Source: Amycolatopsis jejuensis
Lineage (GTDB): Bacteria; Actinomycetota; Actinomycetes; Mycobacteriales; Pseudonocardiaceae
Assembly (NCBI RefSeq): GCF_000717335.1
Contig: NZ_JNYZ01000037.1
Coordinates: 59,341 to 123,340 of the forward strand
Direction of reading: 5' to 3'
DNA length: 64,000 bases
Made by a program: the position numbers and the translations under genes. A model generated the notes under the pieces. It had not been told where the DNA came from, ran no database searches, and was given only the letters and a program-made list of their open reading frames with translations. Below are positions 1 to 9,252 of the stretch, piece after piece; the stretch's first letter is position 1; each line of letters opens with the position of its first letter.

Positions 1-392
1 AGGTCTGCGAGGAGGGCGGGCTCACCCTGGCCCAGTACCGCGCCCTGCACAGCGCCGACCGCGGCGACCAGCGGGCGTACGAGCTGGCGCAGTACGCGGC
101 GGTGAGCCGCCCGGCGATCTCGGCCCTCACCAACGGGATGGTCAAATCCGGGCTGATCGAACGCGTGAGCCTCGCCGCCGACGGCCGCGGGGTGCTGTTC
201 TCCATCACCGACACCGGCCGCCGGACCCTGCGCTCGGTGGAGGACGAGCTCGTCGCACGCTTCAAAAAGGTACTGGGCGATTCGACGGCCGCCCTGGCCA
301 TGCTGAACGACGAGGCCTTGGTGGCGGCGATCGACATCCAGGCCGACAAGGACTTCGGCACCTCGGTGGCCGGTCGGCGCGCCCGGTCCTGA
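1..392 (+). CDS. MarR-family transcriptional regulator, 5' truncated by window edge
   Basis: The reading frame is open from base 3 to a TGA at 390-392, so the true start lies before the window; about 129 residues are visible. They read as the central and C-terminal part of a MarR winged helix: a helix-turn-helix (LAQYRALHSADRG, then VSRPAISALTNGMVKSGLIE) followed by a wing (ADGRGVLFSITDTGRR) and a C-terminal helix. MarR proteins are dimeric repressors that often control efflux, aromatic catabolism or redox stress genes. The effector and target cannot be inferred because the upstream neighbour is missing. The next gene is on the same strand but about 170 bp away and is probably unrelated. Confidence 0.85.
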   Translation, partial: VCEEGGLTLAQYRALHSADRGDQRAYELAQYAAVSRPAISALTNGMVKSGLIERVSLAADGRGVLFSITDTGRRTLRSVEDELVARFKKVLGDSTAALAMLNDEALVAAIDIQADKDFGTSVAGRRARS

Positions 393-559
393 GCGCGGGT
401 GCCGCGCCGGGCTTCTCCGGATGCACCTGATCCGCCCGGCTCGCTGACCCGTTCGACCCGCCCCGGCAGGTGCCGCCGTTCGGGTGTGCGGTGCGTTCAT
501 CTCAGCGTGTCGGCCGGCTCGCGTTCCGTTCATCCGGTTCATCTGGCACTCTGGACCCT

Positions 560-1414
560 GTGTTGCGGCTTGCAGGTGCACGGCTGCTCGACGATCGGGA
601 CTATCCGGCGGTGCGCGCTGCACTCGCCGCCGACCCGGTGGGCAGCTGCATGGTCAGCGCCAGGGTCGAGGCGGCCGGTCTCGACCCGTGGCGGCTCGGT
701 GGTGAGCTCTGGGCCGCCGACGCGCGGCCGGGGCGGTCCGGGCGGCTGTCCGGGCTCTGCTTTGCCGGGCCGAACCTGATCCCGTTGCGTGGCAACGCCT
801 CGGCGCTCCGCTCGTTCGCCGACCGTGCCCTGCGCAGGCAGCGCACCTGCTCCTCGCTCGTCGGCCCCGCGCCGCAGGTCCTGGGGCTGTGGGACGAGCT
901 GTCCGCCGAATGGGGACCCGCCCGCGAGGTGCGCGGTGACCAGCCGCTGATGGCGCTGGAGGGCGACCCGCTGGTGGCCCCCGACCCGCGCGTGCGCACC
1001 GTCCGCCCGCACGAGCTCGACCGGTATCTGCCCGCGGCGGTCGCGATGTTCATCGAGGAAGTGGGTGTCGACCCGCGGGTAGGCGACGGTGGCGCCAGCT
1101 ACCGCGCCCGCGTGAGCGAGCTGATTTCCACCGGCCGCGCCTTCGCCCGCTTCGAGGACGGCGAGGTCGTGTTCAAGGCCGAGATCGGGGCGATGTCCGC
1201 GCGCGTCGGCCAGATCCAGGGCGTGTGGGTGCACCCGGACCGGCGTGGCGGCGGGCTCGGCACCGCGGGTACGGCGGCAGTGGTGAATCGCCTGGTACAC
1301 GGCCTGGGCCGCACCGCGAGCCTGTACGTCAACGCCTTCAACGCGCCCGCGCTCGCCGCGTACCGGCGGATCGGGTTCGAGCAGGTCGGGCAGTACGCCA
1401 CGGTGCTGTTCTGA
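560..1414 (+). CDS. GNAT-family N-acetyltransferase (DUF4081-GNAT type)
   Basis: A 284-residue protein if the GTG at 560 is used; an upstream in-frame ATG at 470 would add 30 residues of low-complexity, non-conserved sequence, so I prefer 560. The N-terminal half is the actinobacterial DUF4081-like region. The C-terminal half carries the GNAT acetyl-CoA signature ([19 protein letters not shown], about residues 217-235) and the terminal [20 protein letters not shown] element. The substrate is unknown. In M. tuberculosis a similar protein (Rv2867c) sits in the ispG-methionine aminopeptidase neighbourhood, and here the next gene is also a methionine aminopeptidase, so synteny supports the assignment. 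It might N-acetylate a protein or small molecule in the cytoplasm. Confidence 0.85.
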   Translation: MLRLAGARLLDDRDYPAVRAALAADPVGSCMVSARVEAAGLDPWRLGGELWAADARPGRSGRLSGLCFAGPNLIPLRGNASALRSFADRALRRQRTCSSLVGPAPQVLGLWDELSAEWGPAREVRGDQPLMALEGDPLVAPDPRVRTVRPHELDRYLPAAVAMFIEEVGVDPRVGDGGASYRARVSELISTGRAFARFEDGEVVFKAEIGAMSARVGQIQGVWVHPDRRGGGLGTAGTAAVVNRLVHGLGRTASLYVNAFNAPALAAYRRIGFEQVGQYATVLF

Positions 1415-1432
1415 GCCACGCCCGCGAGGTCG

Positions 1433-1438
1433 TAGGCT
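1433..1438 (+). promoter_or_regulatory. -10-like hexamer TAGGCT, leaderless promoter of methionine aminopeptidase
   Basis: TAGGCT is followed by exactly seven bases and then the ATG at 1446. No Shine-Dalgarno lies between them, so transcription probably starts at or next to the A of the start codon. The same spacing recurs at many genes in this window. Confidence 0.5.
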
Positions 1439-1445
1439 GGGGGAC

Positions 1446-2303
1446 ATGTCCGATCGCGCCCCGTTGAAGCCCGGCGTCCAGACGCCGCGCCGGGAAGTCC
1501 CCGCCGACATCGCCCGCCCCGAGTACGTCGACCGGCCGGCACCGAAGCGGGACACCGGCAACGGCGTGCGGACCCCGGAGGTCGTCGAGGCGATGCGGGT
1601 CGCGTCCAAGATCGCCGCACAGGCGCTCGAGGAGGGCGGCAAAGCGGTCAAACCCGGCGCGACCACCGACGACATCGACAAGGTGGTGCACGAGTTCCTG
1701 CTAGACCACCACGCGTACCCGTCCACGCTCGGGTACCGCGGTTTCCCGAAGTCGTGCTGCACCTCGCTGAACGAGGTGATCTGCCACGGCATCCCGGACT
1801 CGACGGTGATCGAGGACGGTGACATCTGCAACATTGACGTCACGGCGTACCTCGGCAGCGTGCACGGCGACACGAACGCGACGTTCCTCGCCGGTGACGT
1901 GTCGGAGGAAGCCCGGCTGCTCGTCGAGCGCACCCGCGAGGCGACTGCGCGCGCGATCAAGGCGGTCCGCCCGGGGCGGCAGCTGAACGTGATCGGCCGC
2001 GTGATCGAGGCGTACGCGAAGCGGTTCGACTACGGCGTGGTCCGCGATTTCACCGGCCATGGCGTCGGCCCGGCCTTCCACACCGCGCCCACCGTGCTGC
2101 ACTACGAAGAGCCGTCGGTGCACACGGTGATCGAGGAAGGCATGACCTTCACCATCGAACCGATGATCACGCTGGGCACCATCGACTACGACGTGTGGTC
2201 CGATGACTGGACGGTCACCACGAAGGACAAGAAGTGGACGGCCCAGTTCGAGCACACGCTGGTGGTGACGGCCGACGGCGCGGAAATCCTGACCCTGCCC
2301 TAG
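1446..2303 (+). CDS. map: Methionine aminopeptidase, type I, with N-terminal extension
   Basis: Removes the initiator methionine from nascent proteins in the cytoplasm. The 285-residue protein has the full metal-binding set of type I enzymes: His114 (CHGIPD), Asp131 and Asp142 ([18 protein letters not shown]), His205 ([10 protein letters not shown]), Glu238 (TIEPM) and Glu269 (QFEHTL). An N-terminal extension of about 40 residues before the pita-bread fold contains a Pro-rich stretch like that of mycobacterial MapB, which is thought to contact the ribosome or SH3-like partners. The ATG start is supported by a -10-like hexamer seven bases upstream. The stop overlaps the convergent GntR gene by 4 bp. 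Confidence 0.95.
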   Translation: MSDRAPLKPGVQTPRREVPADIARPEYVDRPAPKRDTGNGVRTPEVVEAMRVASKIAAQALEEGGKAVKPGATTDDIDKVVHEFLLDHHAYPSTLGYRGFPKSCCTSLNEVICHGIPDSTVIEDGDICNIDVTAYLGSVHGDTNATFLAGDVSEEARLLVERTREATARAIKAVRPGRQLNVIGRVIEAYAKRFDYGVVRDFTGHGVGPAFHTAPTVLHYEEPSVHTVIEEGMTFTIEPMITLGTIDYDVWSDDWTVTTKDKKWTAQFEHTLVVTADGAEILTLP

Positions 2304-2974
2304 TTCCGGTCCACCCGGGCGAGCAGCTCGTCGAGGAAACCGGCGGCTTCGGCGGCCGCGCGGGTGGCGTCGCGGGCCTCGATCGCGTCCACCAGATCCC
2401 GGTGCATGATCATCTCCGCGTGCTCCGGATTGTCCGAAGTGGACGCCACGCTCGCGGTAATCGCTTCCATCAGGCCGCGGTAGAGCTCGAACAGCAGCCC
2501 GTTGTGTCCACAACGGACCACCGCGAGGTGGAATTCGGCGTCGTCACGGGCAAAATCGTCGCGGCGGCCCTCGTCCCAGTCGAGGTCCCGTTGTTCGAGC
2601 AGGCCGCGTAGCTCGGCCACGTCCTCGTCGGTACGCGCGGTGGCGGCCAGCCGGGCGCCCTCCACTTCCAGCGTGCGACGCACCTGCAGTACCTCGCGCA
2701 ACTCCGTGCCGCACAACCGGCGGATCGCGCCGGACACTTCACTCGTCGCGCGTACGTACGTGCCGTCGCCCTGCCGTACTTCCAAGATCCCGGTGTGCGC
2801 GAGCGCGCGTACCGCTTCGCGCACCGTATTGCGCCCGACGCCCAGCTGCGCGGCAAGCGCCGGTTCGGTGGGAATGCGGTGCCCGATCGGCCACTCTCCG
2901 GCACTGACCGCTTCGCGCAGCTGGTCGATGACCTGGTCGACAAGCCCGGCGCGGCGGGTGGTGGCCAAGGGCAC
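2300..2974 (-). CDS. GntR/FadR-subfamily transcriptional regulator
   Basis: A 224-residue protein with an N-terminal winged helix (residues 10-72; [20 protein letters not shown] is the recognition region) and an all-helical FCD ligand-binding domain (about 90-215) with Asp/His residues typical of the metal-binding FadR/FCD pocket. It is transcribed divergently from the MFS transporter at 3023, and a 15-bp palindrome lies between the two genes. That arrangement implies it represses the transporter and itself and responds to the transported substrate. Start GTG at 2974 with GAAGGGA upstream. The ligand is not deducible. Confidence 0.88.
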   Translation of the reverse strand: MPLATTRRAGLVDQVIDQLREAVSAGEWPIGHRIPTEPALAAQLGVGRNTVREAVRALAHTGILEVRQGDGTYVRATSEVSGAIRRLCGTELREVLQVRRTLEVEGARLAATARTDEDVAELRGLLEQRDLDWDEGRRDDFARDDAEFHLAVVRCGHNGLLFELYRGLMEAITASVASTSDNPEHAEMIMHRDLVDAIEARDATRAAAEAAGFLDELLARVDRN

Positions 2975-2999
2975 AGGGTAATCCCTTCATCCAATCATC

Positions 3000-3014
3000 C
3001 TATGTATGCCATAG
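3000..3014. promoter_or_regulatory. Palindromic operator candidate CTATG-N5-CATAG in GntR/MFS divergent promoter
   Basis: Perfect 5-bp arms flank TATGC. It overlaps a -10-like CATAGT (3010-3015) that is seven bases before the GTG at 3023, and on the other strand a TAGGAT hexamer at 2996-3001. Its place between a GntR regulator and its probable target makes it the likely binding site. Confidence 0.45.
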
Positions 3015-3022
3015 TAGCTTAC

Positions 3023-4303
3023 GTGCCCGCCGACTTCCGAGACTCCGCCGCCGCGCGTCCTTCCGCTGCAACCTACGCCGAGCGGCTCGAGCTGGAACTC
3101 GAAGGCAGCCTCGAAGAGGAGGTACCGGCCCGTCGTCGGCCCGGGGTAGTCGCCGGTGGCGCGCTGCTGGCGGTCGCGGTGGTGCTCACGGCAATGAACC
3201 TGCGCCCGGCGATCACGAGCATCGGGCCCCTGCTCGCGGAAATGCGCGAGGGCCTCGGTGCGTCCGCGCTGTGGGCGAGCGTGCTCACCACCTTGCCCGG
3301 GCTGTGTTTCGCGGGTGCCGGTCTCGCCGCGCCGATGCTGTCCCGGCGGTTCGGCATCGGCCGCGCAATCGCGTTCGCCCTGGTGGTGCTCACCGCCGGG
3401 CTCGTGCTGCGAGTGCTCGACGGCCAGTTCGTCGTACTGGGCGGCACCCTCGTCGCGACCGCCGGGATTGCGCTGGTCAACGTGCTCATCCCGGTGGTGA
3501 TCAAGGATTCGTTCCCGGCCCGTGTCGGTCTCATGACCGGGATTTACACCGCCGCGCTGCAGGGCGGCGGTGCGGCGGGTTCCGCGCTGAGCCCGCCGCT
3601 GGAATCAGCGCTGGGCGGCTGGCGCGCCTCGCTGGGGTCATGGGCCGTGCTGGCCGCGGGCGCGCTGGTGGTGTGGCTGCTTGCTTCGCGGGGCACCGGA
3701 CGCCCGCCGCGCCCGGCCGCGGGTACCACTGCCGGAAGGTCGTTGCTACGCAGCCCGCTCGCCTGGATCGTCACGCTTTTCTTCGGCCTGCAGTCGTTCA
3801 TCGCGTACGTGGTGATGGGCTGGCTGCCCCAGGTGTTCATCGACGCAGGCGTCAGCAAGGCCGACGCCGGTCTCCTGCTCGGCCTGATCTCCGTGATCGC
3901 GGTACCGATCAGCCTGGTGATCCCGCCGATCGCCGCCCGGCAGGGCAGCCAGAGCCCGTGGATCGTCGGGTTGGGCGTATTCGGCGTCGCCGCAATGCTC
4001 GGGCTGATCATCGCGCCGGGGTTCTCGCCCCTGCTGTGGAGCATCCTGCTCGGCATCGGGATGAGCGTGTTTTCCTTGGCGCTCACGGTGATCGCGTTGC
4101 GGGCCCGGACGGGTGCGGAGACGGCGCGGTTGTCGGGAATGGCGCAGGGTTTCGGTTACCTGCTTGCTGCGGTCGGTCCGTTTGCGTTCGGTTTGCTGCA
4201 TGACGCCACCGGGAGCTGGTCGGTGTCGTTGATCGTGCTTCTCGTGGTGATGGTGGCGCAGATGATCTTCGGCGGCCTGGCCGGGCGGCGCCGTTTCGTG
4301 TGA
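3023..4303 (+). CDS. MFS transporter, CynX/NimT family
   Basis: Twelve-helix major facilitator (about 426 residues). The line TAMNLRPAITSIGPLLAEM near the start of the first helix pair is the hallmark of the CynX/NimT branch, whose members move cyanate or 2-nitroimidazole or related small molecules. The second half begins around residue 220 (LLRSPLAWIVTLFFGLQSF). An ATG exists at 3002, but it lies inside the palindromic operator; the GTG at 3023 has a -10-like hexamer seven bases before it and leaves a hydrophilic cytoplasmic N-terminus, so I chose 3023 (3002 remains possible). Regulated, by context, by the divergent GntR protein. Confidence 0.85.
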   Translation: MPADFRDSAAARPSAATYAERLELELEGSLEEEVPARRRPGVVAGGALLAVAVVLTAMNLRPAITSIGPLLAEMREGLGASALWASVLTTLPGLCFAGAGLAAPMLSRRFGIGRAIAFALVVLTAGLVLRVLDGQFVVLGGTLVATAGIALVNVLIPVVIKDSFPARVGLMTGIYTAALQGGGAAGSALSPPLESALGGWRASLGSWAVLAAGALVVWLLASRGTGRPPRPAAGTTAGRSLLRSPLAWIVTLFFGLQSFIAYVVMGWLPQVFIDAGVSKADAGLLLGLISVIAVPISLVIPPIAARQGSQSPWIVGLGVFGVAAMLGLIIAPGFSPLLWSILLGIGMSVFSLALTVIALRARTGAETARLSGMAQGFGYLLAAVGPFAFGLLHDATGSWSVSLIVLLVVMVAQMIFGGLAGRRRFV

Positions 4304-4306
4304 TCG

Positions 4307-5701
4307 TCAATCCAGCGGCAGGTTCAGCAGCGCGTTCTCGATCAGCTCCGGCATTGCCGGGTGGATCCAGTACTGCCCGCGCGCCATCTGCCGGGCGTCG
4401 AGGCCGAAGCTCATCGCCTGGATCAGCGGCTGGATCACCGTGGACGCCTGCGGGCCGATGATGTGCGCGCCCAGCAGCTGTCCCGTGGACGGGTCGGCCA
4501 GCAGCTTCGCGAAACCCGTCGTGTCCTCCATCGCCCAGCCGTACGCGATACCCGCGTAATCCTGCTTCGAGACCACATAGGACAGTCCACGCGCGACGGC
4601 CTGCCGCTCGGTCAGCCCCACCGCCGCCACCTGCGGCGACGTGAACACCGCGTGCGGCACGAACCGGTGGTCGGCCTTGATCCGGTCGTCCGGATGCGCC
4701 AGATTGTGCTGTACCACCCGGGCTTCGTGGTTCGCGACGTGCTTGAGCTCCAGCGGGGACGACAAATCTCCCAGCGCGTAAATGCCGTCGACCGCAGTCT
4801 CCTGGTAGTCGTCCACGATGACGTGTCCGGTCTCGGTGGTGGTGACGCCGGTGGCGGCCACGTCGAGGAGGTCGGAGTTCGGTGTGCGGCCGGTCGCGAC
4901 CAGGATCAGGTCGGCCTCGACGGTCTCGGCGCCGTGCGGGCCTTCGAGATCCAGCGCGACCCCGGTGTCCGTCCGCCGGGCACGCAGGGTTTTGCGCTCC
5001 AGCCGGACGTCGAACCGTTGCGTGGCCAGCTCGGTGTACCGGGCGCTGATGTCCTCGTCTTCCTGGCGCAGCAACGCACCCGAGCGGTTCACCACCGTCA
5101 CTGCCACGCCGAACGACGCGAACACGTGCGCGAATTCCGCCGCGATGTACCCGCCGCCGAGCACGACGATCCGCTGCGGCAGGTCGTCGAGCCGCATGAT
5201 CGTGTCGGACGTGTAGTAGCCGGTTTCGGCGAGCCCCGGCACGTCCGGGATCACCGGGCGCCCGCCCGCGGCCAGCACGAACCGGTCGGCGGTGAGCACC
5301 TCGTCCGGCCGCCCGTCCGCGAAGCTGACGCGCAGTTCCTTCACGCCGGTGAACCGGCCTTCGCCCTGGTAGACGTCGACGTTCCGGTTGTCCTCGTGCA
5401 ATTTCCGGTACTCCGCGCCGCCGTCGGCAATCGGGTCGATGCGGCCGAAGATGCGGTCGCGGATGTCGCGCCAGCGCACCGCCTTGAGCTCCTCGTCCAC
5501 TCCGAACCGCGAGCTCGCCGACGGCGTCGCCGCGACGTCGGCCGCGTGGACGAACATCTTGGTCGGGATGCAGCCGACGTTGAGGCAGGTGCCGCCGAAC
5601 ACGCCCTTCTCGACGAGGGCCGTGCGGAGGTCCGCGAACTCCGGCCCGAGGATCGAGTTGCCCGATCCGGTCCCGATGATCACCAGGTCGTAGTGCGGCA
5701 C
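4307..5701 (-). CDS. mtr: Mycothione reductase
   Basis: Flavoprotein disulfide reductase that uses NADPH to turn oxidised mycothiol disulfide back to mycothiol, the actinobacterial counterpart of glutathione reductase. The 464-residue chain shows the FAD dinucleotide fold (GTGSGNS at residues 10-16), the redox-active pair in GGTCLNVGCIPTKM, an NAD(P)H fold (VVLGGGYIAAEF), the second FAD contact (YALGDLSS) and the C-terminal catalytic His-Glu element (HPAMPELIENAL). It starts with GTG preceded by AAGGA. A TAGGCT hexamer (minus strand, complement of 5733-5738) is a plausible -10. Stops 4 bp from the convergent MFS gene. Confidence 0.93.
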   Translation of the reverse strand: MPHYDLVIIGTGSGNSILGPEFADLRTALVEKGVFGGTCLNVGCIPTKMFVHAADVAATPSASSRFGVDEELKAVRWRDIRDRIFGRIDPIADGGAEYRKLHEDNRNVDVYQGEGRFTGVKELRVSFADGRPDEVLTADRFVLAAGGRPVIPDVPGLAETGYYTSDTIMRLDDLPQRIVVLGGGYIAAEFAHVFASFGVAVTVVNRSGALLRQEDEDISARYTELATQRFDVRLERKTLRARRTDTGVALDLEGPHGAETVEADLILVATGRTPNSDLLDVAATGVTTTETGHVIVDDYQETAVDGIYALGDLSSPLELKHVANHEARVVQHNLAHPDDRIKADHRFVPHAVFTSPQVAAVGLTERQAVARGLSYVVSKQDYAGIAYGWAMEDTTGFAKLLADPSTGQLLGAHIIGPQASTVIQPLIQAMSFGLDARQMARGQYWIHPAMPELIENALLNLPLD

Positions 5702-5771
5702 GGCGGTCCTTCCCGAAGATTTTCTCCTGCCAGCCTAGTCAACCCGATTCGCCCGCCCGGGTGTTCCCTGA

Positions 5772-6632
5772 TCAGGTTCCGTTGGCCGTGAAATGCATCC
5801 GGTCGACCGGGGACGTCCAGTTCCCGCCCCACTGCCAGCCGACGTTCGTGAAGGCGCGGACGACCGGCCCACCAGCGGTGATCATGCCCGGCCGGACGTC
5901 GGCGCGGTCGACGTAGGACGTCGCCAGCTCCGGCAGCACGAGATCCCCCTTCGTGTACGGATTGCAGAACGGGTTGACGTCCACCGCCAGCCCGTACGCG
6001 TGCGCTGACCAGTTCTTCTGCCCGCGGACCGGACGGCACACGAAAGCGCTCGTGTCATTGCCGTCACCAGTCGGCGGTGCGTCGAGTTCGGACGGCGCCG
6101 TGATGCGCATCTCCTCGATCGGGAACTGCTGCGCGTACAGCTCGCCGAACGCCTTGACCACTGCGTCCGCGGCATCCTGGCGGACCAGCAGCTCACCGGT
6201 GTGCGGTCGTCGGTCGAAGCCCCAGAACGACAGCGTGACGTAGCGGAGGTCTTTCGCGGCGACCGGGCAGGCGGATTGCCAGGTACTGCGCTGGAGCACG
6301 TCGGCGGGCACTTCGGCGATCTTCGCGGCGTACGTCGTGCCGCTCGGTGGCGGAAGCAGGTCCCGGGTCGGGAGCGAGCGGTTCACCAATTCGGGTGGAG
6401 TCGGAAGGACCTCGCCGAAGCCGTCCGGGCGGAGCGGGAGCGGGCGGGCACCCACCTGCCAGGTGACGGCGGGTGCGGTCGTCGCTGTCCGAGTTGCCGG
6501 AGATGTCGGGCCGGCGGGCGCCGGTGGCGCCGTCAACGGGGCCTGCGGCGCCGGGGGCGGAGCCGCTGTGGTGCACCCAGCCAGCAAGAAGGCGGTCAGC
6601 GCACCGGCCGTCGCGGCCGTTCTCCGTCGCAT
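5772..6632 (-). CDS. M15-type D-alanyl-D-alanine carboxypeptidase lipoprotein
   Basis: A secreted lipoprotein: signal peptide MRRRTAATAGALTAFLLAGC with the lipobox Cys at residue 20 when translation starts at the internal ATG 6632. A start at 6689 would bury the signal peptide and is rejected. After a Pro/Ala/Thr-rich linker (21-75), the C-terminal half is a peptidase M15 (VanY/extensin-like) domain with the zinc ligands His211 and Asp218 (SAHAYGLAVDVN) and His280 (DRMHF). The family trims D-Ala-D-Ala stem peptides of peptidoglycan, so it likely works at the outer face of the membrane. Monocistronic, divergent from the protease at 6823. Confidence 0.87.
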   Translation of the reverse strand: MRRRTAATAGALTAFLLAGCTTAAPPPAPQAPLTAPPAPAGPTSPATRTATTAPAVTWQVGARPLPLRPDGFGEVLPTPPELVNRSLPTRDLLPPPSGTTYAAKIAEVPADVLQRSTWQSACPVAAKDLRYVTLSFWGFDRRPHTGELLVRQDAADAVVKAFGELYAQQFPIEEMRITAPSELDAPPTGDGNDTSAFVCRPVRGQKNWSAHAYGLAVDVNPFCNPYTKGDLVLPELATSYVDRADVRPGMITAGGPVVRAFTNVGWQWGGNWTSPVDRMHFTANGT

Positions 6633-6822
6633 GGGACCAGCTAAACAAATGCGCTCGGTACACAGCGAGTCCACCCGTTCCAGTGACACCGTTTCGGGCC
6701 TGCTCCGTTTAGGGTAATCGCGGCCGGGTGTTCACGCGCCGGAGTCGTCCGGGTGCGTTCAGCGCCGTCCAGAGTCGTTCAGAGTCATGCAGAGCACAGC
6801 TGTACCAGTGAAAGGGAAGCCC

Positions 6823-7650
6823 ATGCCCGCGAAGTTCCGCCGTCCGCTCCTGCTTGCCGCGGGGGCGCTGCTCGCCGCTGCGGTGGCGGTGCCGGTCGGT
6901 TCGGCGTGGGCCGCCGAACCTGCCCCGCCCGCCAGCGGCTCCTCGCATGCCGAGCCGCGCATCGTCGGCGGCAACGAGTCGTCGCTGGCCGAGCATCCGT
7001 ACGCGGTGTACCTCACCGACCAGAGCGGCGCGCAGTTCTGCGGCGCGGTGATCGTGAGCGAGTCGGCGGTGGCCACGGCCGCGCACTGTGCGAAAGCCGT
7101 GTCGCAGTCGTCGATCCGCGTCGTCGCCGGGCGCCAGGACAAGCGCAGCAGCGACGGTGTGGTGCTGTCGGTGTCGCGGGTCTGGGTCGCGCCGGGGTAC
7201 ACCGATCCCACGAAGGGCAACGACGTCGCGGTGCTCAGCGTCCGCGGGCAGCTGCCGTACCGCGCGGCGAAGCCGGCCGGCAGCAGCGACCGGTCGGTGT
7301 ACGCCGAGGGCACGCAGGCGACCGTGCTCGGCTGGGGACGCCTCTCCGAGGGCGGCCAGCGCTCCGACGTGCTGCGCAGCGCCCAGGTCCCGCTGGTCAG
7401 TGACTCCACCTGCAAGTCGGCGTACGACACGTACGACCCGTCGAGCATGGTGTGCGCGGGCTACCCCGACGGTGGCATCGACGCCTGTCAGGGCGATTCC
7501 GGCGGCCCGCTCGTGGTGGGCGACACGCTGATCGGCATCGTGTCGTTCGGCGACGGCTGCGCGAAAGCCGGTAAGCCCGGGGTGTACACGCGGGTGTCGG
7601 AGTTCTCGGACGCCATCGCAGCGCAGTCCCAGGCGCGGCTGCTCGGCTGA
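6823..7650 (+). CDS. Secreted trypsin-like serine protease (S1A)
   Basis: A 275-residue prepropeptidase. A signal peptide ends near AWA-AEP (about residue 31), a 15-residue propeptide ends in Arg before the mature N-terminus IVGG (47-50), and the catalytic triad is His88 (TAAHC), Asp134 (NDVAVL) and Ser226 (GDSGGP). Asp220 sits six residues before Ser226, the position that gives trypsin its preference for Arg/Lys. Cysteine pairs fit the trypsin disulfides. ATG 6823 follows AAAGGGAAGCCC; an ATG at 6787 adds 12 residues without changing the signal peptide. Likely an extracellular nutritional or mycelial protease. Confidence 0.92.
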   Translation: MPAKFRRPLLLAAGALLAAAVAVPVGSAWAAEPAPPASGSSHAEPRIVGGNESSLAEHPYAVYLTDQSGAQFCGAVIVSESAVATAAHCAKAVSQSSIRVVAGRQDKRSSDGVVLSVSRVWVAPGYTDPTKGNDVAVLSVRGQLPYRAAKPAGSSDRSVYAEGTQATVLGWGRLSEGGQRSDVLRSAQVPLVSDSTCKSAYDTYDPSSMVCAGYPDGGIDACQGDSGGPLVVGDTLIGIVSFGDGCAKAGKPGVYTRVSEFSDAIAAQSQARLLG

Positions 7651-7670
7651 CCTGTGTTAAGCAAGGCCGG

Positions 7671-8111
7671 GTGACGACTCTGCACCGCGCAAGCGGACCC
7701 GACCTCACCCCGGCTGAGCTGTACGCGATTCTCCGGCTGCGCGTCGACGTGTTCGTGGTGGAGCAAGACTGCCCGTACTCCGAGCTCGACGGCCGTGACC
7801 TGTTGCCCGGTACGCGGCACCTCTGGCTCACCGAGGGCGAGGAAATCCTGGCGTACCTGCGGGTACTCGTCGAACCCGGCGGTGGCGAGCGAATCGGGCG
7901 GGTGGTCACGGCGGCGTCCGCGCGCGGGCGCGGGCTGGCGGCCGAGCTCATGGCGGAAGCGCTGGACGGGTCGTCCGCGGAGTTCGTGCTGGACGCGCAG
8001 ACGTACGCGCAGAAGCTCTACGCGCGCTTCGGTTTCGTCGCCGAGGGCGACGAGTTCCTCGAGGACGGCATCCCGCACATCACGATGCGCCGGGCGGCGC
8101 CGTCGCAGTGA
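7671..8111 (+). CDS. ElaA-like GNAT acetyltransferase
   Basis: A 146-residue single-domain GNAT protein. The N-terminal segment LYAILRLRVDVFVVEQDCPY and the central RIGRVVTAASARGRGLAAEL (acetyl-CoA pyrophosphate loop) match the ElaA subfamily. GTG start at 7671. It follows the protease gene by 20 bp but has no functional link to it. Its last 32 bp overlap the 3' end of the convergent BioF-like gene. Substrate unknown. Confidence 0.85.
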   Translation: MTTLHRASGPDLTPAELYAILRLRVDVFVVEQDCPYSELDGRDLLPGTRHLWLTEGEEILAYLRVLVEPGGGERIGRVVTAASARGRGLAAELMAEALDGSSAEFVLDAQTYAQKLYARFGFVAEGDEFLEDGIPHITMRRAAPSQ

Positions 8112-9252
8112 TCACCTTGACCGCGCGGTCGAGGTCCGCTTCGGACAAATCGGCGCGGACGGTGAGCCGCAGCCGCGAAACGCCGTCGGGCACGGCAGGC
8201 GGACGGAAGCAGCCGACGTGAATTCCTTGCTCCGCACAGGCTTCGACCCACGCGACGGCAGCTTCCGCGGACGGCGCCGGTACGGAAAGCACTGCGGCCT
8301 CCGGGAGACTGACGGGTAAACCGGCGTTTTTCAGTTGCATAGCAAGGTTTCCGGCGTTCTCGACGACCTTCGCCGGCAGGTCCGGTTCGGCCTTGAGCAC
8401 CTGCAACGCGGCCAGCGCAGCGGCGGCACTGGCGGGCGCGAGGGCAGTGTCGAAGAGGAAGCTGCGCGCGGTGTCCACGAGATGCCGGATCACGCGACGC
8501 GGCCCGACGACGGCGCCACCCTGCGCGCCGAGCGCAGTGGAAAGCGCCAACGTGGTCACCACGTCCGGCTCGGACGACAACCCGGCAGCGTGCACCGCAC
8601 CCCGTCCACCTTCACCGAGGACGCCGAACCCGTGCGCGTCATCGACAACCAACGCGGCACTGTGCCCACGGCAAATCTCGGCGAGCTCATCCAGCGGCGC
8701 GAGATCCCCGTCCACGGAGAACACCGAATCGGTGACCACGAGCGCCCGCGGCTTGCGCCGGGTGGCGAGCGCATGCTTGATCGCCGAGGGCGTCGCATGC
8801 GCCACCGCCGCGATGTCCGCCCGGGACAACCGGCAGCCTTCCACGAGCGATGGGTGGACATGCTTGTCGGTCACGATGGCCGATTCCGCGCCGGACAACG
8901 CCGTGACCGCGCCGAGGTTCGCCGCGAACCCGGAGGAGAACACCAGCGCCGCCTGGGCGCCGCAGAAGCGCGCGAGCTCGTGCTCGAGCTCGGAATGCAG
9001 TTCTGTGGACCCGGTCCCGAGCCGCGACCCGGTCGCGCCCGCCCCCCAGCGCAACGCCGCCGCTGCCGCCGCCCCGGCGACGCGCTTGTCGCGGGCGAGG
9101 CCGAGGTAGTCGTCACTGGCCAGGTCGAGCCCGGTGTGCTGCGCAGGCCGGGGCCGCAACCGCCGACCGAGCCCGGCTTCCGCCCGACGGCCACCCTCGG
9201 CGTCCAGCCAGTCGAAGACGTTTTCCGGCAGCAGCGGCGGGGTCGCAGTCAC
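8080..9252 (-). CDS. 8-amino-7-oxononanoate synthase-like enzyme (BioF family), PLP lysine apparently replaced by Thr
   Basis: Fold-type I alpha-oxoamine synthase-like protein, 390 residues from GTG 9252; the longer upstream frame is low complexity. Family landmarks are present: LDLASDDYLGLA (42-53), GSTELHSELEHELARF (81-96), SSGFAANLGAV, the PLP-stacking His region (DKHVHPSLVEGC), the phosphate/ring contacts DDAHGFGVLG (Asp204, His207) and GAQGGAVVGP. BioF joins pimeloyl-ACP/CoA and L-alanine in biotin synthesis. The segment that should read TLSK-A-LG reads LALSTALG: residue 239 is Thr (ACT) where PLP-bound Lys is expected. No bioA/D/B neighbours are present. It may be a catalytically changed paralogue, so bioF is not assigned as a symbol. 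Confidence 0.8.
   Translation of the reverse strand: MTATPPLLPENVFDWLDAEGGRRAEAGLGRRLRPRPAQHTGLDLASDDYLGLARDKRVAGAAAAAALRWGAGATGSRLGTGSTELHSELEHELARFCGAQAALVFSSGFAANLGAVTALSGAESAIVTDKHVHPSLVEGCRLSRADIAAVAHATPSAIKHALATRRKPRALVVTDSVFSVDGDLAPLDELAEICRGHSAALVVDDAHGFGVLGEGGRGAVHAAGLSSEPDVVTTLALSTALGAQGGAVVGPRRVIRHLVDTARSFLFDTALAPASAAAALAALQVLKAEPDLPAKVVENAGNLAMQLKNAGLPVSLPEAAVLSVPAPSAEAAVAWVEACAEQGIHVGCFRPPAVPDGVSRLRLTVRADLSEADLDRAVKVITATAPPGAS

Noticed and set aside
539..1960. Long minus-strand open frame across the GNAT and methionine aminopeptidase genes
   Set aside because: Both plus-strand genes have clear family motifs; the antisense frame is compositional.
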